Source: Pseudomonas benzenivorans
GTDB taxonomy: Bacteria; Pseudomonadota; Gammaproteobacteria; Pseudomonadales; Pseudomonadaceae
Length of the DNA stretch: 64,000 bases
NCBI RefSeq assembly: GCF_024397895.1
Contig: NZ_CP073346.1
Span: 3,844,001 to 3,908,000 of the forward strand
Direction of reading: 5' to 3'
Shown: positions 52,673 through 62,251 of the stretch, in pieces
Numbering within the stretch: the stretch's first letter is position 1
Layout: the number at the start of each line of letters is the position of its first letter
Notes under the pieces: model-generated
What the model saw: only the letters and a program-made list of their open reading frames with translations
The model's database searches: none
Told to the model about the DNA's origin: nothing
Position numbers and translations under genes: made by a program

Positions 52673-54307
52673 ATGAGCAGTCCTAGCGGTATAACTCGCG
52701 GCGTCGATGCCCGGATTACCCTCGTTTCGATCGCAATAATCATGGCATTCGTCCTTTACTGCGCGGTAATGGGCGAGAAGGCCGGCACATTCTTCAGCGA
52801 GCTGTCCACCAGCATCCTGATGAACTTCAAGTGGTTCTACCTGGCGACCGCCTCGGGCGTGTTGGTCTACCTGCTGTATTTGATGGTCAGCCGCTTCGGC
52901 AACATCACCCTGGGCAAGGATGGCGAGAAACCCGAGTTCAGCACCCTATCCTGGCTGTCCATGCTGTTCAGCGCCGGCATGGGTATCGGCCTGCTGTTCT
53001 GGTCGGTGGCCGAGCCGATGTGGCACTACGCCGGCAATCCGTTCAGCGCCACCGGCCTCAGCGCCGAATCGGCCGAGACGGCGATGCGCGTGACCTACTT
53101 CCACTGGGGCATGCACGCCTGGGCCCTGTACCTGATGCCGGCCCTGTGCCTGGCCTATTTCTCCTTCCGCAAGGGCAAGCCGCTGTCGGTCCGCGCCTGC
53201 CTGGTGCCGCTGTTCGGCGAAAAGCGCATGGACGGCTGGCTGGGTGCGATCTTCGATATCATCATCGTGGTCATCACTGCCTTCGGTATCGCCACTTCCT
53301 TCGGCCTGGGCGTCGAGCAACTGGCCACCGGGATCAACACCCTGACCGGCATCGAGATGGGCATCGGCATGAAGATGGCCCTGATTCTGGTGATCTCCCT
53401 GGTCGCCATCATGTCGGTGGTCTCCGGCGTTGAGCGCGGCATCAAGCTGCTGTCGCTGTGGAACATGGGCCTGTCGCTGCTCATTCTGGCCGCGGTCATG
53501 GCCTTCGGCCCGACCCGCTACATCCTCAACACCATCCTCGAAGGCACCTCCGGCTACGCCCAGAGCGTGATCGGCATGAGCCTGTGGAGCGACGCGCAGA
53601 ACGATGCCGGCTGGCAGAACTGGTGGACCGCGTTCTACTGGGCCTGGTGGCTGACCTGGGTGCCTTTCGTCGGCACCTTCATCGCCCGCATCTCCCGTGG
53701 CCGCACCATCCGCCAGCTGGTGATGGGTTCGCTGATCATCCCGGTGCTGTTCAGCTTCGTCTGGATCGGCAGCTTCGGTGGCGCAGCCCTGAACTACGAG
53801 CGTGCCGAGCGCCTTGCCCACGAAGAGCAGGTGCAGAGCCAGAGCCTGACCGGTGACGCGGCCAAGTTCGAAGGCGGCGCCATCCTGGCCGCGACCAAGG
53901 CCGATGCGACCAAGTCGCTGTTCAGCCTGTTCGACAAGATCGAAGAGTCCTCGGGCGTGAGCATCGCCGGTCTGCTGGGCGCCCTGGCCTCGCTGCTGAT
54001 CGTCACCTACTTCGTCACCTCGGCCGACTCCGGCACCCTGGTGATCAGTACCCTGGCGGCGCGCGGCGATATCCACCCGCCGACCTGGAGCCGTGTGGCC
54101 TGGGGCGTCATGATCGGCGCCATCGCAGCCGGACTGCTGTGGGCGGGCGGCTTGAAGAGCCTGCAGACCGCGGTGATCTGCGCGGCCCTGCCGGTCGGCG
54201 TGATCCTGCTGCTGATGGCCATGTCGCTGCATCGCATTCTGCTGACCGAGCCGGTTCAGAGCCTGCAGCTGCGCCCGGCCGACGACCTCGAGCCTTCGGC
54301 TAACTAA
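52673..54307 (+). CDS. BCCT family betaine/choline/DMSP-type transporter
   Basis: A 544-residue betaine-choline-carnitine transporter with about 12 transmembrane segments. The substrate-site tryptophan box WWTAFYWAWWLTWVPFVGTF and the GMGIGLLFWSVAEP motif are present. It imports quaternary ammonium or sulfonium solutes such as glycine betaine, choline or DMSP, by Na+ or H+ symport; the exact substrate cannot be read. GGAGAAC precedes the ATG. It follows the DddP-like gene on the same strand and ends in a strong terminator. BCCT carriers accompany DMSP lyases in several marine bacteria. Confidence 0.93.
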   Translation: MSSPSGITRGVDARITLVSIAIIMAFVLYCAVMGEKAGTFFSELSTSILMNFKWFYLATASGVLVYLLYLMVSRFGNITLGKDGEKPEFSTLSWLSMLFSAGMGIGLLFWSVAEPMWHYAGNPFSATGLSAESAETAMRVTYFHWGMHAWALYLMPALCLAYFSFRKGKPLSVRACLVPLFGEKRMDGWLGAIFDIIIVVITAFGIATSFGLGVEQLATGINTLTGIEMGIGMKMALILVISLVAIMSVVSGVERGIKLLSLWNMGLSLLILAAVMAFGPTRYILNTILEGTSGYAQSVIGMSLWSDAQNDAGWQNWWTAFYWAWWLTWVPFVGTFIARISRGRTIRQLVMGSLIIPVLFSFVWIGSFGGAALNYERAERLAHEEQVQSQSLTGDAAKFEGGAILAATKADATKSLFSLFDKIEESSGVSIAGLLGALASLLIVTYFVTSADSGTLVISTLAARGDIHPPTWSRVAWGVMIGAIAAGLLWAGGLKSLQTAVICAALPVGVILLLMAMSLHRILLTEPVQSLQLRPADDLEPSAN

Positions 54308-54328
54308 CGCCAACAGCGCGCTGTACAG

Positions 54329-54365
54329 AAAAGCCCGTCACCTGTTGAAGGTGACGGGCTTTTTG
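54329..54365 (+). terminator. intrinsic terminator after the BCCT gene
   Basis: AAGCCCGTCACC and GGTGACGGGCTT form a perfect 12-bp stem with a 7-base loop, flanked by A and T runs. It can act in both directions and separates the BCCT gene from the convergent LysR gene. Confidence 0.93.
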
Positions 54366-54384
54366 GTTTCCGGGGCTGGTGCGA

Positions 54385-55290
54385 TCAGCGGGCAGCGCTG
54401 GGCTTCGATCCGCCCGCTGCCTGGCCGAGCCAGGCGAAGAATGCCTTGACCGGTGGATGGCGCTCGCGCCCCGGCACGCACAATGCGCTGTAGCTGGCCC
54501 CGGGGATGCTGATCTCCGCTCGGTAGGGCTGCAGCAGGCCGTTGGCCAGGCTCTGCGAGACCAGGATGGAGCTGGCCAGCACCAGGCCCTGGCCGGCGAT
54601 GGCCGCCTGCAGCGCGTAGTGCTCATCATCGTAGGCGCGGATCGTCGCCGCGTTCTCCAGCCAGTTCTCGCCGGCCTGCGCGCACCAGGCATGCCAGCCC
54701 TGGGCGTAGAGTTCGGAGTTGTGCCAGTGCACGCTGATCAGCGGCGGCGTCTGGTGCCTGGCCTGCGCCACCTGGGTCGGAGAGCCGTAGACGGCGAAAC
54801 ACTCGTCGAACAGCTGGATGCCGTGGAGACCTGGGCTGGGTTGGTGGCCATAGCGGATGGCCAGGTCGATGCTGGCATCCTGATGCAGGTCGATGACCGC
54901 GCAGTTGGTATCCAGGCGAAGCGTGATATGGGGATGAGCCGCGTAGAAGTGACCGAGCCGGGGCACCAGCCAGAGGGCGGCGAAGGCCGGCGTTGTGGAG
55001 ATCGTCAGGTGTCCAGCGCTGCGCAGCGGACGCAGGCTGTCGAGGCTCTGCGTCACATCCAGCAGCGCGCCATGCAGGCTACGGAACAAGCGTTCGCCGC
55101 CGTCGGTCAGGCGCACCTGGCGTGGCAGGCGCTCGAACAGCGGCACGCCGAGCCAGGTTTCCAGCGCGCGGATCTGGTGTGAAACCGCGGTGGGCGTCAC
55201 GGCCAGTTCCGCGGCGGCGACCTTGAAGCTCCCCTGGCGGGCGGCCGATTCGAAGGCGCGCAGGGCGTTGAGGGGCAGGGATGCGAACAT
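54385..55290 (-). CDS. LysR family transcriptional regulator (GcvA-like)
   Basis: A 301-residue LysR-type regulator. The N-terminal winged HTH (about 5-65) reads LRAFESAARQGSFKVAAAEL and TPTAVSHQIRALE. The periplasmic-binding-like effector domain spans about 90-295 and resembles GcvA/AmpR-type proteins. It is divergent from the azoreductase gene, and a 19-bp perfect palindrome with the LysR T-N11-A pattern lies 12 bases before its start. It probably autoregulates and controls the azoreductase; the effector is unknown. Confidence 0.9.
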   Translation of the reverse strand: MFASLPLNALRAFESAARQGSFKVAAAELAVTPTAVSHQIRALETWLGVPLFERLPRQVRLTDGGERLFRSLHGALLDVTQSLDSLRPLRSAGHLTISTTPAFAALWLVPRLGHFYAAHPHITLRLDTNCAVIDLHQDASIDLAIRYGHQPSPGLHGIQLFDECFAVYGSPTQVAQARHQTPPLISVHWHNSELYAQGWHAWCAQAGENWLENAATIRAYDDEHYALQAAIAGQGLVLASSILVSQSLANGLLQPYRAEISIPGASYSALCVPGRERHPPVKAFFAWLGQAAGGSKPSAAR

Positions 55291-55301
55291 CTTGGCTCCA
55301 T

Positions 55302-55320
55302 GGATGAACTCAGTTCATCC
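55302..55320. promoter_or_regulatory. 19-bp perfect palindrome, candidate LysR operator
   Basis: GGATGAACTCAGTTCATCC is a perfect palindrome around a central C and contains T-N11-A. It sits 12 bases upstream of the LysR start, in the region shared with the azoreductase gene. Confidence 0.65.
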
Positions 55321-55426
55321 CATATGACTAACTCTCATTTGTTCGAGCGCCTCTGTATCAATAGTTTTGTTCCGTAACAGAGGGCCTTAGTGGCCATCTG
55401 ATTCTAGCTCGGGAGAGTATCGACAG

Positions 55427-56065
55427 ATGAACAGAATTCTTGCAGTGCACGGCAGTCCACGGGGTGAGCGCTCCCATAGTCGGCGCCTGACGGAGGGGTT
55501 TATCGAGGCGTGTCTGGCTGCTCGTCCGCGAGCCGTGCTGACCCGGCGCGAGGTGGGCCGAGCCTCGATTCCCCATGTTGGTGAGCCCTTCGTGGCAGCC
55601 GCCTTCTACCCACAACCTGAATCGCGCCCGCCGTTCATGCAGGCGGATCTGGCCTTGAGCGATGTGTTGGTGGATGAGCTGCTGGCCCATGACCTGCTGG
55701 TGATCTCGGCCCCCATGTACAACTTCAGCATCCCCAGCGGGCTCAAAGCCTGGCTCGACCAGATCGTGCGCCTGGGGCGCACCTTCGCGGTCAACCAGGA
55801 CAATGGCGTCGCGCACTACGAGCCGCTGGTGCGGGGCAAGCAGGCGGTGATCATCACCAGTCGAGGTGGCCACGGCTTCGGCCCCGGTGGCCCCAATGCC
55901 GCGCTCAATCACGCCGACAGCCTGTTGTGCACCGCGCTCGGCTTCATCGGCATCGAGGACGTCAGGGTGGTGGCGGCGGAAGGCGAGGAGTCGGACCGCC
56001 AGGTCTTCCAGGCGTCCTGTGCGGCAGCCGAGCGGGAGCTGGTCAAGCTGGCCGCGAACGTCTGA
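55427..56065 (+). CDS. azoR: FMN-dependent NADH azoreductase / quinone reductase
   Basis: A 212-residue flavodoxin-like-fold oxidoreductase. The FMN phosphate-binding loop is [15 protein letters not shown], and the family motif [18 protein letters not shown] lies at the isoalloxazine site. A second cofactor loop is TSRGG. Such enzymes reduce azo dyes, quinones and nitroaromatics with NADH or NADPH. Gene order next to a LysR regulator matches azoR1 (PA0785) of P. aeruginosa as I recall it. Expression is probably controlled by the divergent LysR gene. Confidence 0.9.
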   Translation: MNRILAVHGSPRGERSHSRRLTEGFIEACLAARPRAVLTRREVGRASIPHVGEPFVAAAFYPQPESRPPFMQADLALSDVLVDELLAHDLLVISAPMYNFSIPSGLKAWLDQIVRLGRTFAVNQDNGVAHYEPLVRGKQAVIITSRGGHGFGPGGPNAALNHADSLLCTALGFIGIEDVRVVAAEGEESDRQVFQASCAAAERELVKLAANV

Positions 56066-56144
56066 GCGCCTGACCCTCAAACTGCAGCACTGGCTGACCC
56101 GGGGGCCGGGGACGCTGGGGTCCCCGGCATTCCAGCAGAGCGCC

Positions 56145-56798
56145 TTACTTGGGTTGGGCGACCGTGCGCAGGTAGGGCTTGAGCGTCTTGAAGCCGTCCG
56201 GGTACTTGCGCTGGGCTTCCTCGTCGGACACCGAGGTGGGGATGATCACGTCCTCGCCGGGCTTCCAGTTCACCGGGGTGGCCACCGTGTGCTTGGCGTT
56301 GAGTTGCAGCGAGTCGAGCAGGCGCAACACCTCGTCGAAGTTGCGCCCGGCGCTCATGGGGTAGACCAGCATGGCCTTGACCTTCTTGTCCGGGCCGATG
56401 ATGAACACCGAGCGTACGGTGGCGTTGTCCACCGCAGTGCGCGCGCCACCGCTGGCGTTGGGGTGCAGCATGTCGTAGAGCTTGGCCACCTTGAGGTCTT
56501 CATCGCCGATCATCGGGTAGTTGACGGCGTGGCCCTGGGTTTCCTGAATGTCGGCGGCCCAGGCCTTGTGGTTGCTCACCGGGTCGACGCTGAGGCCGAG
56601 GATCTTGGTGTTGCGCTTGTCGAACTCCGGCTTGAGCTTGGCCATGTAGCCCAGCTCGGTGGTGCACACCGGGGTGAAGTCCTTGGGGTGGGAGAACAGA
56701 ATGGCCCAGCTGTCGCCGATCCACTCGTGGAAATGCAGGGGGCCTTCGGTGCTGGATGCGGTGAAGTCCGGTGCTTCGTCACCAATGCGAATTGTCAT
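56145..56798 (-). CDS. lsfA: 1-Cys peroxiredoxin (LsfA / Prx6)
   Basis: A 217-residue peroxiredoxin of the Prx6 class. The peroxidatic cysteine is C45 in [11 protein letters not shown], and it is the only cysteine in the protein, which fits the 1-Cys mechanism. The long C-terminal domain ([15 protein letters not shown]) is typical. It reduces hydroperoxides; Pseudomonas LsfA is linked to oxidative stress and sulfur starvation. The ATG at 56798 has AGGAGG six bases upstream; an in-frame TTG six bases earlier does not. It is convergent with azoR. Confidence 0.95.
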   Translation of the reverse strand: MTIRIGDEAPDFTASSTEGPLHFHEWIGDSWAILFSHPKDFTPVCTTELGYMAKLKPEFDKRNTKILGLSVDPVSNHKAWAADIQETQGHAVNYPMIGDEDLKVAKLYDMLHPNASGGARTAVDNATVRSVFIIGPDKKVKAMLVYPMSAGRNFDEVLRLLDSLQLNAKHTVATPVNWKPGEDVIIPTSVSDEEAQRKYPDGFKTLKPYLRTVAQPK

Positions 56799-57027
56799 GC
56801 TCAACCTCCTTGCGGGTTATGGGGCGGTCGCCGTTGCGACGACTGTTACGGGCGAACCCGCACTCCTGTGCTGGGCGGCAGCCAGCAGTATAGTCCCCGC
56901 CGCAGGCGCCGCTGCCTGGCGACCAACCGGGGTCGGGGGCGTTCGGCGGACCATGGCTTTCCCCGGGCGCGGCACTCGGCTAAGGTGCCGGCGATCCTAC
57001 TCACAGTCCCCAACAGATCAGGCCCCC

Positions 57028-57246
57028 ATGACCACAACTCCGAACAATCCGCTGCATGGTGTCACCCTGGAAGCCATCCTGACCGACCTGGTGGCGAAGC
57101 TGGGTTGGGACGGCCTGGCCAAGCGCATCGATATCCGCTGCTTCAAGAGCGATCCGAGCATCAAGTCGAGCCTGACCTTCCTGCGTCGCACGCCTTGGGC
57201 GCGGGAGAAGGTCGAGGCTTTGTACCTGCAGCTGCGCAAGGGCTGA
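57028..57246 (+). CDS. VF530/DUF2132 family DNA-binding-like protein
   Basis: A 72-residue helical protein. It has the family blocks [22 protein letters not shown] and [19 protein letters not shown]530 relatives have a DNA-binding-like helical fold but no proven role. It is convergent with the large PBP-like gene (22-base gap). The frame is open upstream without homology, so the ATG at 57028 is used. Confidence 0.93.
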   Translation: MTTTPNNPLHGVTLEAILTDLVAKLGWDGLAKRIDIRCFKSDPSIKSSLTFLRRTPWAREKVEALYLQLRKG

Positions 57247-57268
57247 GCCGCTCGGCCGGGGCCGCGGG

Positions 57269-60200
57269 CTAGCGCCAGCTGGCCTGGACCGGCGTCAGCG
57301 GGGCCTGGCACTGGGTGCTGGTGCCCGGCACCAGGTAGGGCGCGAGGATCGACGCCATGCCCTTGAGCACCTGCACCGGCAGGGCCGAGGTGAAGGTGAA
57401 GTTCTCCGCGGCGCGCCCCGGCACGAAGGCGGTGAGGGTGCCGTAGTGGCGTGGACCCAGGTAGAAGACGAAGGTGGCGGTGCGGTTCAGCGCCCGCGAG
57501 CTGAGCACCTGGCCGCCGCGGCTGACGGTTTCGACGCGGTTGTCGCCGGTGCCGGTCTTGCCGCCGAGGGTCAGCTGACGACCGTCGGGCAGGCTGAAGC
57601 TGCCCTGCAGACGCCGGGCCGTACCGCCCTCGACCACCTGGGAAAGGGCCTCGCGCAGGGCCGCGGCGACCTCCGAGGGCATCACCCGCTTGCCCTGCAG
57701 CTGGGCGCGGCCGACCCGCGACTCGTAGGGCGTGTCGACGGCGAAGTTCAGGCTGGCGATGCGCTGGGGCGGCTGGCGGATGCCGTCATTGAGGATGATG
57801 CCCATCAGTTCGGCCAGGGCCGCCGGACGATCGCCGGAGCTGCCGATGGCGCTGGCCAGGGACGGCACCAGGTACTCGAAGGGGTAGCCGTGCTTCTGCC
57901 AGCGCCGGTGGATGTCGAGGAAGGCCTCGACCTCCAGCATGATGCGGATGCGGCTGTCGCGGGCGCTCTTGTGGCGGCTGCGGAACAGCCAGCCGTAGAC
58001 TTCCTGGCGCTGGTCGCGGCTGGCCAGCACGGCGTCGTTGAAGGTCGCTTGCGGCTGCTCCAGCAGGTAGCCGAGCAGCCAGAGTTCCAGCGGGTGGACG
58101 CGGGCGATGTAGCCCTGGTCGGGCAGGCTGTAGGCGCCGGGGCCGTAGTTCAGGTAGAGCTCGGCGATGCGCTTGTCGGTCAGCTTTTCGTCAGGCAGGT
58201 GGCTGCGCAGGAAGGCGCTGAACGTATCCTGGTCGGCTTGCGGCATCAGGTAGCGGTGCACCGCCGCAAGGCGCGCCGGAGTGTGGCGCAGGCCGCTGAG
58301 GAAGGTTTCCAGGCGCTGCTGGGCCGCCTGTCCGCGGTATTTGCGCCAGAAGCGCAGGAGGAAGGTCTTGCCCTCGCGGTCGGCGAAGCGGCTGAGGTAG
58401 AACTGCCGCCGCGGGTCCTTGTCGTCCTTGAGCAGCTCGGCGCTGCTGCCCGGCGCCTGGTAGGTGCTGTAGCGCACCAGATCGCGCATCAGGCGGATGA
58501 ACGGCAGGTTGATCGACTCGCGCAGGGCTTCGATCAGGGTCGGGATGCGTCTGTTGTCCTCTTTGCGGAAGTTGGCGAAGGTGTGCAGGCCGCCGCCGGT
58601 GAAGAAGCGCTCATAGGGGCTGGCCGAATACTTGCGCTGCAGCGCCGCGTCGAGCATGGCCGGCAGGCCGGCGTCCGGGGTGCGGCTCAGGTAGTCGATG
58701 GCCCAGTGGGTCAGGTAGTCATGCTCGGCCACCTCCACGGCACGCAGCTGCTTGGCGTCCTTGCCGGCATAGCGCTGGTGCAGCTCGGCGATGATCTCCA
58801 GGTAGGTGGCAATCACCCGCAGCTTGGCGGTGGAGCCGAGCTCCAGCTTGCTGCCCTCGTTGATGTCGAAGGGTTGGTCGGTGCTGTCGGTCTGCACCCG
58901 CACCTGGCTGCCGCTGGGCGTGCGTTCGAACAGGGTGAAGCTGTAGCGCACCTCGGTGGTCTTCTCGGCCGACAGCAGGCGCTCGCCGAACAGGCCGATC
59001 TGCTCGGCGAACTCCGGGTCGGCGAGGCGCTTCAGGTAGGCGCTGGCCGCCTGCTGCAACTCGTCGTTGAGCGTGCTGCTGGCCTGCAGATCGAGGCGGT
59101 CGAGGTCATACAGCGGCATGTTGAGCAGGCCGGAGAGACGCGCACGGGCCACCGTGATGCCCTTGTTGCCATCGACCGTCTGCAGGTTCGGCTGCAGCTC
59201 CCAGTTGCGGTAGCGCAGCGTCTGGGCCAGGGCCGCATCACGCAGGGACTGGTTGATCAGCCCGCCGCCTGCCAGCAGGCGGATGTGGCTGTCGATCAGT
59301 GCCCCCAGCGCGTGCCGGCCCTGGGCCAGGAAGTAGGAGGGGCGGCGCTGGGCGATCATCAGCGCCAGCACCTGGCGCAGGGCCAGGCCCCGCTCGGCGT
59401 TGCTGGCCTCGGGCGAACGCGCCGGATCGAGCAGGCGGTTGACCTCGGCGAAGTCGGCGCCGTACCAGATGCGCAGGCCGTCGGCCAGGCCGTGGACCTC
59501 GCCGTGCCCCGGAGCCGCGGACAGCGGCACGCTGTTGAGGTAGTCACGCACGATGTTCTCCCGTGCCTGCTGGGTCAGCGGACCGCCCTGGTAGGCGCGC
59601 ACACTGGCGGACACCATCTGGCGCAGCTTCTCGCCGGCCGAATGGGTCATTCCGTAGGGCGAGTGACGGTACTTCTCCAGCTGGGTCGCCAGGGTGCTGC
59701 CGCCGGCGGACTGGTCCTGCACGTCCAGCACCTTGCCGAGCTGGGACCAGGCGGCCATGGCGAAGCGCGGCCAGTCCACCGCCGGGTTGGCCAGCGGTTG
59801 CTCCTCGTCGAGCAGGTGACGGTTCTCGATGAACAGCAGGCTGCCCACCACCAGGGGTGGAATGGCGCCGAAGCTCGGGTAGCGCTGCTGCGGGTAGCGG
59901 AACTGGTAGAAGGGCGTGCCGCGGCAGTCGCTGATGCTCAGGCCGGTCTGGCTCTTTTCCGGGAACGGGGGGAAGAAGCCGCGCTGGCTGTAATCCATCA
60001 GCGCCGGGGAGAAGCGCGCCTGCGCGAGAACGGCGAAGTCGCGCTGTTGCAGGCGCTCGAGCATCAGCGGCAGGTAGGCGTAGCCCTGACGTTTGTCGAA
60101 GGGGCCGTCCTGCGGGTAGACGATTGCAGGGCTCGGTCCAGGCTGCACCTGATAACTCAGGGTCGCTGCGTAACGACTGAGGTAGCGCGCCTGAAAATAC

Positions 60201-60376
60201 GCGGTGTGCAGCTCGAAGCTGGCCAGCGCGGCAGCGCAGAGCAGCACCAGCACCAGCACCAGCCAGAAGGCCATGCGCAGCATGCGTCTAGGCCCGGACG
60301 GCTTCAGGTAAACCGCCGGTTGACTGCTCGACGGTTGCGCCGCTTGCGGTAGATCGGATTGCCATAGTGCGCCCAT
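57269..60376 (-). CDS. large divergent class A penicillin-binding-like protein
   Basis: A 1035-residue membrane-anchored protein with one N-terminal transmembrane helix (about 35-54). A GT51-like glycosyltransferase region contains ENRHLLDEE near residue 184 (usual E-D-x-x-F) and GGSTLATQLEKYR. A transpeptidase region has STAK near residue 514, SIN near 620 and KTGTG near 939. All three PBP motifs are present, but the SxN-to-KTG interval of about 320 residues is far longer than usual. A homologue sits near putA in P. aeruginosa. It may be a special-purpose peptidoglycan polymerase. Start at 60376; a TTG at 60418 is also in frame. Confidence 0.8.
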   Translation of the reverse strand: MGALWQSDLPQAAQPSSSQPAVYLKPSGPRRMLRMAFWLVLVLVLLCAAALASFELHTAYFQARYLSRYAATLSYQVQPGPSPAIVYPQDGPFDKRQGYAYLPLMLERLQQRDFAVLAQARFSPALMDYSQRGFFPPFPEKSQTGLSISDCRGTPFYQFRYPQQRYPSFGAIPPLVVGSLLFIENRHLLDEEQPLANPAVDWPRFAMAAWSQLGKVLDVQDQSAGGSTLATQLEKYRHSPYGMTHSAGEKLRQMVSASVRAYQGGPLTQQARENIVRDYLNSVPLSAAPGHGEVHGLADGLRIWYGADFAEVNRLLDPARSPEASNAERGLALRQVLALMIAQRRPSYFLAQGRHALGALIDSHIRLLAGGGLINQSLRDAALAQTLRYRNWELQPNLQTVDGNKGITVARARLSGLLNMPLYDLDRLDLQASSTLNDELQQAASAYLKRLADPEFAEQIGLFGERLLSAEKTTEVRYSFTLFERTPSGSQVRVQTDSTDQPFDINEGSKLELGSTAKLRVIATYLEIIAELHQRYAGKDAKQLRAVEVAEHDYLTHWAIDYLSRTPDAGLPAMLDAALQRKYSASPYERFFTGGGLHTFANFRKEDNRRIPTLIEALRESINLPFIRLMRDLVRYSTYQAPGSSAELLKDDKDPRRQFYLSRFADREGKTFLLRFWRKYRGQAAQQRLETFLSGLRHTPARLAAVHRYLMPQADQDTFSAFLRSHLPDEKLTDKRIAELYLNYGPGAYSLPDQGYIARVHPLELWLLGYLLEQPQATFNDAVLASRDQRQEVYGWLFRSRHKSARDSRIRIMLEVEAFLDIHRRWQKHGYPFEYLVPSLASAIGSSGDRPAALAELMGIILNDGIRQPPQRIASLNFAVDTPYESRVGRAQLQGKRVMPSEVAAALREALSQVVEGGTARRLQGSFSLPDGRQLTLGGKTGTGDNRVETVSRGGQVLSSRALNRTATFVFYLGPRHYGTLTAFVPGRAAENFTFTSALPVQVLKGMASILAPYLVPGTSTQCQAPLTPVQASWR

Positions 60377-60660
60377 GATTGGCCTGGCCCGGATCGGTCC
60401 CCCCGAGGGTTTAGACAAGCTTAGTCGCTGCCTGGTCGGTCATTGTCCGGTGCTGGCGGCACGGATGAAAAATAAACAGGGGCCGGCGCCGCGCGGGCGG
60501 TTAGGCGCGTAGGGCTATTGGCAGCGGAGCAGATCATCGCGCACCATAACTGGCTGCTGGCGCAGCTGATCCAGCCGCAGCGACCGGTACGGGTGCTGGC
60601 GGCGGCAGAGGTGGTTTTCGCCGGTCGAGCGGCCGGCCACAGGCAGCAGGGGGAGGTGCG

Positions 60661-61482
60661 GTGAGGACAGTGAATCTGGCGGGTAAGCAGGTGCCGGTCA
60701 TCGGCCAGGGCACCTGGCACATGGGGGAGCAGCCTGGCGCGCGGCGCCGAGAGGTGGCCGCCTTGCAGCAGGGCATCGAGCTCGGTCTGCGGCTGATCGA
60801 TACGGCCGAAATGTACGGCGAAGGCGGGGCCGAGAAAGTGGTCGGCGAGGCCATCGCCGGACGCCGCGAGCAGGTGTTCCTGGTCAGCAAGGTCTATCCG
60901 CACAACGCCAGCCGCCAGGGTGCAATCGCGGCCTGCGAGCGCAGCCTCAAGCGGCTCCATACCGAGACGATCGATCTGTATCTCCTGCACTGGCGTGGTC
61001 AGTATCCTTTGGCGGAAACCGTCGAGGCCTTCACTCGGTTGCGCGAGCAGGGCAAGATCGGTGGCTGGGGCGTGTCCAACTTCGACCTGGACGACCTGCA
61101 GGCGCTGGCCGAGCCGGGCTGCGCGACCAATCAGGTGCTGTACAACCCCGAGGCGCGCGGCATCGAGTTCGACCTGCTGCCCTGGCAGCAGGCGCAGGGC
61201 ATGCCGCTGATGGCCTACTGTCCCCTCGGCCAGGGAGGCGCGTTGCTGCAGCATCCGGCCCTGCGCGGTATTGCCGAGCGGCACGGCGTGACCCCGGCCC
61301 AGGTGGCCCTGGCCTGGGCGTTGCGTCAGCCGGGCCTGATCGTCATTCCCAAGGCGGTCGATCCCGAGCATGTGCGCCTCAACGCCGAGGCCGCCGTCCT
61401 GCGCCTGTCGGCCGAGGATCTGGCGCAGCTAGATGCTGCCTATCCGCCGCCGCGGCGCAAGGCTTACTTGCAGATGGTCTGA
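60661..61482 (+). CDS. aldo/keto reductase
   Basis: A 273-residue NADPH-dependent oxidoreductase of the aldo-keto reductase superfamily with an (alpha/beta)8 barrel. The catalytic tetrad is visible in LIDTAEMYGEGG (D, Y), FLVSKVYP (K) and YLLHWRG (H). A cofactor-binding element is IVIPKAVDPEHV near the C-terminus. The GTG at 60661 follows GGGGAGG by four bases; a second GTG nine bases later is possible. Substrate is unknown. Confidence 0.94.
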   Translation: MRTVNLAGKQVPVIGQGTWHMGEQPGARRREVAALQQGIELGLRLIDTAEMYGEGGAEKVVGEAIAGRREQVFLVSKVYPHNASRQGAIAACERSLKRLHTETIDLYLLHWRGQYPLAETVEAFTRLREQGKIGGWGVSNFDLDDLQALAEPGCATNQVLYNPEARGIEFDLLPWQQAQGMPLMAYCPLGQGGALLQHPALRGIAERHGVTPAQVALAWALRQPGLIVIPKAVDPEHVRLNAEAAVLRLSAEDLAQLDAAYPPPRRKAYLQMV

Positions 61483-61508
61483 GTGATCGGGATCGAACGG
61501 AGGATAGG

Positions 61509-62144
61509 ATGATGAAAAGTTGGCTGCTGTTTGCCTGTGTGTTGTTGAGCGGTTGCGCCGGCTACCGCTACGGAGAGGTCAGCCGCGCCTATGTGGGTGA
61601 GCCGCCGGCGGCCACGACCATCGTGCGCGGCACCCAGAACTGGCTGGAGGTGCCAGGGGCGCGGCTTCGTGTGGAGCTGGGCAACGAAACCCAGCACAGC
61701 GAGCACCAGGTGATCCTGTTTATCGTGCCGGTCATGTACGACCCCATCGACAAGCCGCTGTACCGGGCCGGGCAGGGAACCCAGCTGTTGCTGGAGATCA
61801 GCCCCCAGGCGGGCGAAGCGAGCTTTCATCCGGAGCAGGCGCTGTTGACGATCGACGGGCGCGATTATCGGCCTACCGCGGTGCAGCAGATAGTGGCTTT
61901 CGACCCCGGCCGGTATCCCCTTGCCGGGGCGCGCGATGCCGAAGAGCGGTCGCCGGCGGGCCTCGACTATCCGATGGGCAGCCCCGGGCGCCATTACCAG
62001 TTCTGGCTGCGCTTCGACGCGCCCATGCCGGCGCCGACCCAGGCCATCCGCCTGGACCTGTCCCGCGCCGTGCGCGTACCGGGGCAGCCGCCGCTGCCGC
62101 CGATCCGCTTTCGCGCGGTGCCCTGGAAGCAGGGCTATACCTGA
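61509..62144 (+). CDS. hypothetical lipoprotein
   Basis: A 211-residue predicted lipoprotein with a signal peptide ending in the lipobox LLSGC. The mature protein is beta-rich (VEVPGARLRVELGNETQHS; YQFWLRFDAPMPAPTQAIRL) and Pro-rich towards the end. No domain is recognised. It starts 26 bases after the aldo/keto reductase stop with AGGA upstream, so co-transcription is likely. Confidence 0.7.
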   Translation: MMKSWLLFACVLLSGCAGYRYGEVSRAYVGEPPAATTIVRGTQNWLEVPGARLRVELGNETQHSEHQVILFIVPVMYDPIDKPLYRAGQGTQLLLEISPQAGEASFHPEQALLTIDGRDYRPTAVQQIVAFDPGRYPLAGARDAEERSPAGLDYPMGSPGRHYQFWLRFDAPMPAPTQAIRLDLSRAVRVPGQPPLPPIRFRAVPWKQGYT

Positions 62145-62251
62145 GAACTAGAGGGCCGGTTGATAAAGCCCCGGGAGCCAGAAATGACGGGCTTCTCAGC
62201 GGTGTGGAGTTGGTGCAGGATATCCATTTTCCCAACTCCGGGCCGGCTGGC

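Noticed and set aside
57446..60352. Long open frame (about 970 codons) antisense to the PBP-like gene
   Set aside because: Same shadow composition and no family similarity; the opposite strand has transpeptidase motifs in order.
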